This document shows, piece by piece, positions 1-5,789 of a DNA stretch of 7,155 bases. Numbering within the stretch: the first letter of the stretch is position 1; each line of letters opens with the position of its first letter. The stretch covers positions 1 through 7,155 of the forward strand of contig JAUWOM010000055.1 in assembly GCA_030612085.1 (NCBI GenBank), in the 5' to 3' direction. The notes below the pieces were generated by a model. The model saw only the letters and a list, made by a program, of their open reading frames with translations. It ran no database searches and was not told where the DNA came from. Both the position numbers and the translations under genes were made by a program. This DNA is from Actinomycetes bacterium. Its GTDB lineage: Bacteria; Actinomycetota; Humimicrobiia; JAHJRV01.

Positions 1-1
1 A

Positions 2-1054
2 AAACTTTCAAAAAAAGAGATAGATGAGCTTTTAAAAATGAAAAAGCCTTTTGCAATTAGACTCAAGATACCTGAAACAGGTGTAACAGAAATAAATGAT
101 TTAATACATGGCAAAATAGTATTTAAAAATAAATTCATTGAGGATTTTGTCCTTTTAAGAAGCAATGGTAATCCTACATATAATCATAGTTGTGTTGTGG
201 ATGATAATGCAATGAAAATTTCACTTGTAATAAGAGGTGATGATCATATTCCAAATACTCCTAAACAGGTTAATATATATAAAGCACTTGGATATCCAAT
301 TCTTAAATTTGCTCATCTTCCCATGATCTTGGGTCCAGATGGTTCTAAGTTAAGTAAAAGACATGGTGCAACTGCTGTTGGTGAATATGAAGAAGCAGGA
401 TACTTACCACAAACAATGTTAAATTTTTTAACTCTTTTAGGTTGGTCTTATGATGACAAGACAACCATATTTTCAAAAAATGATTTAATCAATAAATTTT
501 CAATTGAACATGTTTCTAAAAATCCAGCAATATTTGATACAAAAAAACTAGACTGGATGAATGGTTATTATATAAGAAATTTAACAGTTAAGGAATTAGC
601 AGAATTGATTACACCATTCTTACAAAATAAAGAATTAGTTCCGAAAAAGATATCTAAAGATATCAGAAGCAGGATAGAAGAGATTGTTCCAATAATTCAA
701 GAGCGAATTAAACTATTATCAGATGTTGTTCCTTTAACAGATTTCTTATTTAAGGAGAAAATAAAAATTGAGGAAAAAGCACTAAAAGATGCTAAAAAAA
801 CTGAAAATAAAGAAAAAATTATTAACTTAACAATCTCAAAGTTAGCTTCTTTGAAAGAATTTTCAAAGGAAAGAATTGAAAAAGCACTAAGAGAAGTACT
901 GGATGAGCTTTCAGTTAAAGCAGGAAAAGCATTTATGTTGATAAGAATAGCTATTTCAGGAAAGAAGGTGAGTCCTCCTTTATTTGAATCAATATATATC
1001 CTTGGAAAAGATAGAACAATTCAAAGACTTACTGAATTTAAAAAAATAATCTAA
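2..1054 (+). CDS. gltX: Glutamyl-tRNA synthetase, 5'-truncated by window edge
   Basis: Class I aminoacyl-tRNA synthetase that charges tRNA-Glu with glutamate in the cytosol and, in bacteria lacking GlnRS, also mischarges tRNA-Gln. The frame is open to the window edge upstream of the ATG at 38, so that ATG is an internal methionine. About 140 N-terminal residues, including the HIGH motif, lie outside. Numbering from the ATG at 38, residues 64-70 (VIRGDDH) and 104-111 (KLSKRHGA) are the family's conserved active-site segments, the latter being the KMSKS-type loop at nt 347-370. Residues 130-176 (LLGW, then NPAIFDTKKLDWMNG) are typical of GluRS. The remainder is the alpha-helical anticodon-binding domain, ending in the usual PPLFESIYILGKDR segment near residues 313-326. 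The C-terminus looks complete. The family is usually 460-500 aa, which fits. tRNA-Gln follows 89 bp downstream on the same strand. Discriminating versus non-discriminating type cannot be read here. Confidence 0.97.
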   Translation, partial: KLSKKEIDELLKMKKPFAIRLKIPETGVTEINDLIHGKIVFKNKFIEDFVLLRSNGNPTYNHSCVVDDNAMKISLVIRGDDHIPNTPKQVNIYKALGYPILKFAHLPMILGPDGSKLSKRHGATAVGEYEEAGYLPQTMLNFLTLLGWSYDDKTTIFSKNDLINKFSIEHVSKNPAIFDTKKLDWMNGYYIRNLTVKELAELITPFLQNKELVPKKISKDIRSRIEEIVPIIQERIKLLSDVVPLTDFLFKEKIKIEEKALKDAKKTENKEKIINLTISKLASLKEFSKERIEKALREVLDELSVKAGKAFMLIRIAISGKKVSPPLFESIYILGKDRTIQRLTEFKKII

Positions 1055-1099
1055 AAACAGTACCAGATCTTGACATGAGACATAAGATTTAAAACTTTC

Positions 1100-1108
1100 T
1101 GATATACT
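1100..1108 (+). promoter_or_regulatory. Extended -10 promoter for tRNA-Gln
   Basis: TG-A-TATACT matches an extended -10 element and lies 35 bp before the tRNA 5' end, so transcription would start about 28 bp before the mature RNA. A TTGACA hexamer at 1070-1075 is 27 bp from this -10, too far for a standard -35, and no better -35 is seen at 17 bp. The site would let the tRNA be made independently of gltX. Confidence 0.45.
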
Positions 1109-1143
1109 ATTTTTAGAGAAAATTTAATAAGGTATTTCACTTT

Positions 1144-1217
1144 TGGGGAGTCGTCTAGTGGTAGGACAGTGGACTTTGAATCCACAAGCAGAGGTTCGAG
1201 TCCTCTCTCCCCAGCCA
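1144..1217 (+). tRNA. tRNA-Gln (anticodon UUG), CCA encoded
   Basis: A full cloverleaf can be drawn. The acceptor TGGGGAG (1144-1150) pairs with CTCCCCA (1207-1213). The D stem is GTC (1153-1155) with GAC (1165-1167). The anticodon stem is GTGGA (1169-1173) with TCCAC (1181-1185), enclosing the loop CTTTGAA with anticodon TTG at 1176-1178. The T arm is AGAGG-TTCGAGT-CCTCT (1190-1206). The discriminator is G (1214), followed by an encoded CCA (1215-1217). The weak U1-A72 pair and G73 are normal identity features of bacterial tRNA-Gln. It sits directly after gltX, whose product would charge it in organisms that use the GatCAB amidotransferase route. The minus-strand methyltransferase frame reads into its antisense. 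Its 3' half is a plausible integration site. Confidence 0.97.
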
Positions 1218-1817
1218 AACAGAACGGTTTTTAGCATTTTTAAGATTTATGAAGACATTAAAGGGTTTTCTAAGCTCAAATTCTAATGTTTTGCCTTTTA
1301 ATTTCAAGTTCGAAAGTACAAAATTTATTAGTTGTCTTTTTTGTTCTACTTTCGAAAATTCAAATAATTCATAGGCTCTAGAGGCTAATTCCATAAGATT
1401 TACAAGCGTAAAAGAGAACTTTTCATCTGCTTCTACAATCTCAAACCCGATATTCTGAAGAATGGATTTTATTTCATCAAGCGTATATTGCTCTCCTATA
1501 TGCTCTTTTTCTGTCCAGGCATTAAATTTAGCAAAGAATTTATCAGGAAAAATACGCTTTTTCCTGACGTCGTAAGGCATATGAATTAATAAGTATGACC
1601 CATTCCTCAACGCTTGTTTGAAATTTCGAAGTACTTTGATATTATTTGGAATATGTTCCAAGACATCAATAGAATAAATAAAATCATAAGCTTCCTTATC
1701 TTCTAAATTTAAAAGGTCATCCTTTCTAAAAAAGAAATTGGATAAATGATTACTTTGAAAATCTTGCATTTTGATATCTATAGCTGTCACTTTAATCCAT
1801 GGAAACCTTTGAGCCAT
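1155..1817 (-). CDS. Class I SAM methyltransferase (main body; damaged at both ends)
   Basis: Probable SAM-dependent methyltransferase of the Methyltransf_11/25 type, likely acting on a glycan or lipid-linked sugar given its operon partners. The ATG at 1817 is internal. Motif I, VLDAGCGDGQYALK, is encoded immediately upstream in the same frame (about 1818-1859), but a stop precedes it at about 1872. Within the frame, AIDIK (residues 12-16) is the acidic end of strand beta2. KDD (32-34) and YSIDVLEHI (48-56) are the usual motif II/III region. GSYLLIHMP (73-81) is the strand after motif III. Residues 1-200 look like authentic protein. Residues 201-220 are only antisense of tRNA-Gln (W201 is the CCA end) and are not expected in homologues, so the native 3' end was probably lost or altered. 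It is the last gene of the polysaccharide operon. Function may be lost. Confidence 0.75.
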   Translation of the reverse strand: MAQRFPWIKVTAIDIKMQDFQSNHLSNFFFRKDDLLNLEDKEAYDFIYSIDVLEHIPNNIKVLRNFKQALRNGSYLLIHMPYDVRKKRIFPDKFFAKFNAWTEKEHIGEQYTLDEIKSILQNIGFEIVEADEKFSFTLVNLMELASRAYELFEFSKVEQKRQLINFVLSNLKLKGKTLEFELRKPFNVFINLKNAKNRSVWLGREDSNLCLWIQSPLSYH

Positions 1818-1951
1818 CTTTAAGGCATACTGACCATCCCCGCAACCTGCGTCGAGAACTTTAGTAAAGTTCTTTTATTGGTAATTTGTTTAAGTATTTC
1901 TCAAAATACAAGTTTCTTATGTAATCCTTTTAAGCTTTTTAACTTATTCAT
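1818..1951 (-). pseudogene. Out-of-frame N-terminal part of the methyltransferase
   Basis: Three short in-order segments in different frames rebuild a normal methyltransferase N-terminus. They are MNKLKSLKGLHKKLVF (ATG at 1949-1951, same frame as the upstream glycosyltransferase), EKYLNKLPIKEL, and TKVLDAGCGDGQYALK, which carries the SAM-binding glycine loop. Deleting one base in the A run at 1903-1906 and one in the A run at 1866-1868 (plus-strand letters) joins all three to the main body, giving about 244 residues before the tRNA is reached. That is a usual size for the family. The ATG at 1949-1951 lies in an ATGA, the same start/stop overlap used at the operon's other junctions. Either the gene is decaying or the assembly has two homopolymer errors. 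Confidence 0.6.
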
Positions 1952-3175
1952 CTTGTCGGGTTGCAGAGACTCATATATTTCTACTAATCTTTGATTCAAC
2001 CTTTTTATATCATATTTTTCCTTGACAAAATTCCTTCCACATCTTCCCATTTCTAGCCATATCTCTGGATGTTCAATAAGGTAATCTAATCTATCTGCTA
2101 ATGCATTTACATCTTTTTCAGACACAAGAAAACCAGATTTGCCATCAAGCACCCCTTCGGGTATTCCATTATGAAGTGTAGATATTATAGGTAGGCCCAT
2201 TGCCTGAGCTTCTTGAAGAACTAATGCCTGCCCTTCTCTATCTTCATTGCTCGCTGTGACACTTGAGAGAACGAAAATATGTGCCTGTTGGTAGAGTTTT
2301 AAAACCTCTTCTTGCACAACTATCCCTAAGAATTTCACATAATTTTTAATTCCCAATTCTAAAACTAAAGATTCTAATTTATTTCTCAATGGCCCATCAC
2401 CCGCGATTATGTAGATAAGATTCTTATATTTAGTCAATATCTTTGCTATCGCTCTTAGTGCATATTCATGACCTTTTTTCTCGACTAACCTTCCCACTGT
2501 TAATATTTTTATAAATTCTCCGGGTTGGGTTTTTCTTGTAAAAAATTTAAATCTTTCAATCCTAAGCCCTACGGGTATAATTACAATTTTTTTTTCATTA
2601 CACCCAAGCTTTACAACTTGTTGTTTAGTAAAACGTGTGTTTGTGGTAAAAAGATCCCCCTTCTTAAATAAATTATTATAAACATTTTCACCCACTATCT
2701 TAGGATAACTATTTACATCATATCCATGAAAACTGGTTACATATTTTCCTGGAATGCCTATTTCTTTAAGATATGCTCCACGAATACCATTAAAACCAAA
2801 GTGGCAATGAATTATATCAAACTCCTTATCTAAAAAGAGAATAATTAAATACAACAATCTTAAAGATAAAGCTTCTCTACCATATTTGAATATATTTAGT
2901 GATTTTAATATTTTAATCGGACTTTTATGAAAATTAATAATTAATAAAGATATTGCTTTTAAAATGCGCGTAATTTTATTTTGGGATATATTAAAATAAT
3001 GAACTCGTTCCTTAAGATGATACTTTTCCACATCGGGTTGTTCTTTCCTCTCTTTAGGATTAAATTTAGCAAATATTTCAACATCATGCCTCATATCTAA
3101 AAGTTCTGTAATCTGGTTCAGGATAAATGTCTCTGTTAATTTTGGGAATCCACTAACAATAAATGCTATTTTCAT
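1901..3175 (-). CDS. Family 4 glycosyltransferase (WcaL-like), exopolysaccharide synthesis
   Basis: GT-B fold retaining glycosyltransferase that moves a sugar from a nucleotide-sugar donor to a lipid-linked glycan at the cytoplasmic membrane face. The N-terminal acceptor domain opens with MKIAFIVSGFPKLTETFILNQI (first residues only quoted here as MKIAFIVSGFPKLTETF), the hallmark of the colanic-acid WcaL/AmsK-like group. IIHCHFGFNG (121-130) and TSFHGYD (147-153) follow. The donor domain carries ILTVGRLVEKKG (224-235), AGDGPL (258-263) and the E-x7-E pair E314/E322 in EGQALVLQE. Length is about 408 aa without the tail, normal for the family. Residues 409-424 are probably the start of the next gene fused by a frame slip, because an ATGA overlap sits at 1948-1951. 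Its ATG overlaps the stop of the upstream methyltransferase by 4 bp (3172-3175). Acceptor and sugar are unknown. Confidence 0.93.
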   Translation of the reverse strand: MKIAFIVSGFPKLTETFILNQITELLDMRHDVEIFAKFNPKERKEQPDVEKYHLKERVHYFNISQNKITRILKAISLLIINFHKSPIKILKSLNIFKYGREALSLRLLYLIILFLDKEFDIIHCHFGFNGIRGAYLKEIGIPGKYVTSFHGYDVNSYPKIVGENVYNNLFKKGDLFTTNTRFTKQQVVKLGCNEKKIVIIPVGLRIERFKFFTRKTQPGEFIKILTVGRLVEKKGHEYALRAIAKILTKYKNLIYIIAGDGPLRNKLESLVLELGIKNYVKFLGIVVQEEVLKLYQQAHIFVLSSVTASNEDREGQALVLQEAQAMGLPIISTLHNGIPEGVLDGKSGFLVSEKDVNALADRLDYLIEHPEIWLEMGRCGRNFVKEKYDIKRLNQRLVEIYESLQPDKMNKLKSLKGLHKKLVF

Positions 3176-3948
3176 GGTTTCACCTTTTTTGCTACAATTA
3201 AATTAAGATTGTTCTTGTTACTTTTAGAAGATAAGAAAATCCCATCAAGGCAATAATAAATTGGTGCAAATAAATTATCTAAGCTTATTCCTATTTCTCG
3301 TAACCCCACAAGTTTAATCATTCCAAATATTGATCGATTAAGCAAGTAATAAAGGGGGCATATAGCTATAATCTCAATACCGTTCTCCTCTAATGTTATT
3401 TCATAAATCTTCCTACTTCGGAACTCAACATGCTCTGCAACATCAATACTTTTTGACCCACATAAATCAGAAATAAAAATAACTCCTTTATTCTTAGTTA
3501 AGTTGGAAATATTTGCAATTGCTCGCCTAAATGCTTTATTCTCTTTGATATGATATAAGATATCGAAGACATTTAAAATATCAAACTTACGATTAATTTT
3601 TGATACTAATGAAGATGAAGAGACATCTTCCTTAATAAAATGATATTCGGAATATTTTAGTTTAAGATTTCTAATGCTAATGCTGGTAATATCAACCCCA
3701 ACAATATCTTGTGCTCCTTGAAGCCTATAAAAATCTATAAAAAACCCAGTTCCACACCCAACATCGCAAACTATTTTATCATGAATATCTATCTGTTGGG
3801 ATAATAATGCTTTTTTAAGAGTCCTAATTTTTGCTTTATAAAGCCATTTATTGTAATATTCGCTAAATCCAGCATGTCCAACTCCTGATAATTCAAATCT
3901 TTTTGATAAACACTTTTCCCAATAATCTCTAGGATTATAGTTTTTCAT
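3172..3948 (-). CDS. Class I SAM-dependent methyltransferase, polysaccharide operon
   Basis: Probable sugar or lipid-linked glycan methyltransferase. Rossmann-fold motif I is VCDVGCGTGFF (60-70). VGVDIT (83-88) carries the acidic residue that binds the SAM ribose. KEDVS (106-110) is motif II. FDILNVFDILYHI (122-134) and KGVIFISD (154-161) are the later strands. The N-terminal start NYNPRDYWEKCLSKRF (3-18) is typical of methyltransferases in O-antigen and capsule clusters. At 258 aa the length is normal and the frame looks intact. The stop overlaps the next gene's ATG, and its own ATG overlaps the stop of the preceding glycosyltransferase remnant by 4 bp, so translation was probably coupled through all three. 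A modest AAGG Shine-Dalgarno lies about 6 bp upstream. The operon's original promoter has been lost with the 5' end of the remnant gene. Substrate cannot be told. Confidence 0.88.
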   Translation of the reverse strand: MKNYNPRDYWEKCLSKRFELSGVGHAGFSEYYNKWLYKAKIRTLKKALLSQQIDIHDKIVCDVGCGTGFFIDFYRLQGAQDIVGVDITSISIRNLKLKYSEYHFIKEDVSSSSLVSKINRKFDILNVFDILYHIKENKAFRRAIANISNLTKNKGVIFISDLCGSKSIDVAEHVEFRSRKIYEITLEENGIEIIAICPLYYLLNRSIFGMIKLVGLREIGISLDNLFAPIYYCLDGIFLSSKSNKNNLNLIVAKKVKP

Positions 3949-4127
3949 AGGTACCTTACGAGTATCTCTCTAAATTGTTTGTGTATCTTGTCAGGACTAA
4001 AGAGTGAAATAGCTCTTTCTCTTGCTAATTTACTTAGTTTTCTTCTTAATTTTGAGTTATTTAATAGGTCAACACCTTCCACTTTTTTTACATATGTTGC
4101 TTTTACTCTCTTATATTTAGTTAGAAT
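3945..4127 (-). pseudogene. 3' remnant of a second glycosyltransferase
   Basis: An open stretch of 60 codons reads like the last helices of a family 4 glycosyltransferase. The order is GVDLLNNSKLRRKLSKLARE, then RAISLFSPDKIHKQF and REILVRYL before the stop. The pattern 'short acidic segment, R-x-K-L, A-R-x-R-A, F-S, I-x-x-Q-F' is the common C-terminal signature of this fold. The stop TGA (3945-3947) overlaps the ATG of the methyltransferase in an ATGA, as at the next junction. The frame has no plausible start, and closes at a TGA (4128-4130) within the end of the neighbouring small gene, so the N-terminal 300 or more residues are missing. The recombination breakpoint should lie near 4110-4130. 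The plus-strand frame over the same bases looks like a shadow. Confidence 0.6.
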
Positions 4128-4339
4128 TCAAATGTTACGCATCCTTTACTGGCGTAAGCTATTCTGACCAATTTATCTGTTGTCTTCACATTAGCATTCA
4201 AAATATGAATCCTATTCTTAAGATTGCTTGCTGCATACGCAATTCGAACAAGTTCATCTGTTGTGTATTTGCTTGCGTCTATGGTGAATCCCCCACCTGC
4301 AAACGCTATACGGACTAATTCATCTGGGGTTTTTTTCAT
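4121..4339 (-). CDS. 72-aa protein of three 'DELVRIA' repeats, unknown function
   Basis: Not recognised as a named family. The whole protein is three copies of a unit with core T-x-D-[EK]-L-V-R-I-A-[FY]-A at residues 4-14, 26-36 and 53-63. Each is followed by a short hydrophobic strand-like segment (FTID 18-21, RIHIL 43-47, VTFEF 68-72). This predicts a compact helix-strand repeat with conserved arginines facing one side. It has no signal peptide or membrane segment, so it should be cytosolic. The start is well supported: AAAGGAGG lies 7 bp before the ATG. A TATACT at 4361-4366 could be a -10, though the -35 is poor. A stand-alone gene, it sits exactly at the breakpoint of the truncated polysaccharide operon and next to other orphan genes. 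A role in binding a nucleic acid or protein partner is only a guess. Confidence 0.75.
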   Translation of the reverse strand: MKKTPDELVRIAFAGGGFTIDASKYTTDELVRIAYAASNLKNRIHILNANVKTTDKLVRIAYASKGCVTFEF

Positions 4340-4346
4340 AAGTTTT

Positions 4347-4354
4347 CCTCCTTT
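4347..4354 (-). promoter_or_regulatory. Near-perfect Shine-Dalgarno of the repeat-protein gene
   Basis: The minus strand reads AAAGGAGG, 7 bp before the ATG at 4337-4339. This is the strongest ribosome binding site in the window together with that of the recombinase, and it is the main reason to accept a 72-codon frame as a real gene and to fix its start. Confidence 0.85.
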
Positions 4355-4399
4355 TTGTATAGTATATGCTCTTTTTCATACTAAATTTTTTAGTTAAAA

Positions 4400-4540
4400 T
4401 TACCTTTTAAAAAGTCTTTTAATATAGCTGGATCTCTGGTATTTTAATTGCTCTTCTAAAATTTTATCCTGTTTTTTAGTTCTTCTATCTGATTTTTAAA
4501 AATATCTACTTGAGCTTTACTGATTCAACTTCTTTACCAA
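4400..4540 (-). pseudogene. Frameshifted coiled-coil C-terminal gene remnant
   Basis: Three frames, used in turn, give one continuous coiled-coil tail. The segments are FKLVKKLNQ, then KAQVDIFKNQIEELK, then KQDKILEEQLKYQRSSYIKR with LFKR and a stop at 4400-4402. One base added in the T run at 4472-4477 and one removed near 4517-4522 (plus strand) restore a single frame with a heptad pattern of I/L residues. A charged coiled coil ending in aromatic-basic 'Y-x-K-R-L-F' is common at the C-terminus of small plasmid or phage DNA-binding proteins (DUF536-like ends are a known example). That parallel is from general knowledge, not a match I could test. The N-terminal domain is gone, displaced by the lipoprotein gene that ends at 4542. 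No start or ribosome site is left, so it is presumably not expressed. Confidence 0.45.
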
Positions 4541-4541
4541 T

Positions 4542-5285
4542 TTAAAACTTTATCTCCTCATAATTCGGACATTCACTTAAACCGATAGATGCTCTCTCAA
4601 CGCCGTGGAGATCAACACTATAAGTTGCTTTAATATAATTACAGTACGTTTCTGTGCTTAAGATGATATTGTTGTAGTTTTCCTTTATCGTCCATTTTTT
4701 ATCATCGAAGATGTCAATTACTGTATGTCCTTTCATTACTTTAGACAGATTACCTTTTTCTTTTAATGAATGAAAATAACTCAATAGTTCCTTTAATTGG
4801 CTTTTAGTAGTTCCTTTGGGTACCGAAATTACAGCTAAGAAACCTGAAGTATGACCAATCTCATACTGCACAGGAGGTTGTTCTTTAATGTCTGGGATTT
4901 GGTAATTTCTGTCTTTTATTATAATTTCGGCTAGAACCCAATAAGAATTTGTTTTATCTCTTTCAAAAGTCATATCGAAAAGAGTTTTGCCATCCAAATA
5001 ATGGTGTGTTACTTTGCCCTCCCCAACAGTGGGACTATCAATTTTATATTTATCTGTCACAATTTGAAAAATATCGTCAGCAGAGAATCCAATTCTAATT
5101 ATTTTTCCAGCAATTTCAATTTCAGATATATATTTTTCTTCTATATCTGCCTCAGTATCTTCTTCTGTCAATTCTTCAACTTTTTCAGGTTTTGTTGATA
5201 CCTCGCCACAAGCTAAGACAAGCCCAAATATAAGAATAAAGGCTACAAATAGATTTATGTAATTTAATATTTTTTTAATTTTCAA
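4542..5285 (-). CDS. Putative lipoprotein, two-domain, unknown function
   Basis: Envelope lipoprotein. Residues 1-25 form a signal peptide (KIKK, then a hydrophobic run) ending in a V-L-A-C lipobox with lipidated C26. Residues 28-52 are a very acidic, probably flexible linker rich in E, D and T. A first domain (about 53-130) has the order strand, helix (SADDIFQIVTDKYKI), strands (VTHHYLDGKTLFDMTF), strand (YWVLAEIII). Its alternation recalls BamE/SmpA-like folds, but this is only an impression. A second domain (about 140-247) contains GTTKSQLKELLSYFHSLKEK and IFDDKKW. The start is TTG at 5283-5285, supported by AGAGGTG at 5290-5296 with about 6 bp spacing. No better ATG exists before the signal peptide. 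It is a single gene, with paired 9-bp repeats upstream. I do not recognise the family. Confidence 0.82.
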   Translation of the reverse strand: MKIKKILNYINLFVAFILIFGLVLACGEVSTKPEKVEELTEEDTEADIEEKYISEIEIAGKIIRIGFSADDIFQIVTDKYKIDSPTVGEGKVTHHYLDGKTLFDMTFERDKTNSYWVLAEIIIKDRNYQIPDIKEQPPVQYEIGHTSGFLAVISVPKGTTKSQLKELLSYFHSLKEKGNLSKVMKGHTVIDIFDDKKWTIKENYNNIILSTETYCNYIKATYSVDLHGVERASIGLSECPNYEEIKF

Positions 5286-5306
5286 TTTTCACCTCTTTTT
5301 TTATTG

Positions 5307-5360
5307 AGTCGCAAAAGTCGCAATATTAAAACTGCCGAGTTGACTCCAGAAACTCCAGAT
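5307..5360. repeat. Two pairs of 9-bp direct repeats upstream of the lipoprotein
   Basis: AGTCGCAA occurs at 5307-5314 and 5316-5323. ACTCCAGA occurs at 5343-5350 and 5352-5359. In each pair the copies are 9 bp apart and the ninth base is A in the first copy and T in the second. The two pairs start exactly 36 bp apart, four repeat lengths. A perfect GAGT-TG-ACTC inverted repeat (5337-5346) runs into the second pair. The array is 22-75 bp before the TTG start, where a promoter or operator should be. A regulator site is possible but unproven. Confidence 0.55.
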
Positions 5361-5694
5361 AAATTTTTTATATTTTCTTATCTTTTAAATTGTCTTCAAA
5401 TATTCCCCCTTTTTTAACTAAATTTAGAATTCTGAGCCTCCTTAATACTTTGTATACCTTGTTAGTCAAAACCTTTAAGAAACACTAATTTATTGCACTC
5501 CTACACTATCTAAGAAAGTGTTAGATCCCATTAAAAGTCAAATTTTTTAACATATAAACATAACTCAAAAATAGTCCTAAATTAGCCTTCATTTCCTTTC
5601 TTAATGGTTTTAATATTGACTACTTCACTTAGAACGCGATTAAGGGGTTATTTTATGGGAATGTGTTTGTATTTAAAAGAGAGGTTAGACTCTA

Positions 5695-5789
5695 TCATTT
5701 AGCTTTAACAATCAATCCAAAAACTAAAATCATAAGTAAAATTATAAGTATTAATATTCCTAAAACTATTTAGCCTTAGATTTATGCAT
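5695..5789 (-). pseudogene. Possible frameshifted single-span membrane peptide
   Basis: An ATG at 5787-5789 starts MHKSKAK. If one base is added to the T run at 5769-5771 (plus strand), the frame continues as IVLGILILIILLMILVFGLI and ends VKAK-stop at 5695-5697. The result is a 31-residue peptide with basic ends and one transmembrane helix. As sequenced the two halves are in different frames, and there is no ribosome binding site. In AT-rich DNA hydrophobic frames arise by chance, so this is weakly supported. Confidence 0.22.

Noticed and set aside
1070..1075. TTGACA as -35 for the tRNA promoter
   Set aside because: The spacing to TATACT is 27 bp, outside the workable range; the extended -10 stands without it.
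1217..1240. tRNA terminator (AAAC / GTTT followed by T)
   Set aside because: Only a four-pair AT-rich stem; not distinguishable from chance.
3979..4167. Plus-strand 62-codon open frame
   Set aside because: It lies opposite the glycosyltransferase remnant, lacks a ribosome site, and its leucine/phenylalanine-rich composition is what antisense of K/E-rich coding DNA gives.
5001..5198. Plus-strand 65-codon open frame
   Set aside because: It is antisense to the lipoprotein; the F/N-rich end mirrors the acidic linker. No start signal.
5501..5524. Hairpin CTACACT / AGTGTTAG as a terminator
   Set aside because: The stem has a bulge and neither strand has a U tract after it.
5520..5615. Minus-strand 23-codon frame starting MKANLGLF
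   Set aside because: The GGA before it is too close to the ATG for a ribosome site, and the peptide has no recognisable feature.
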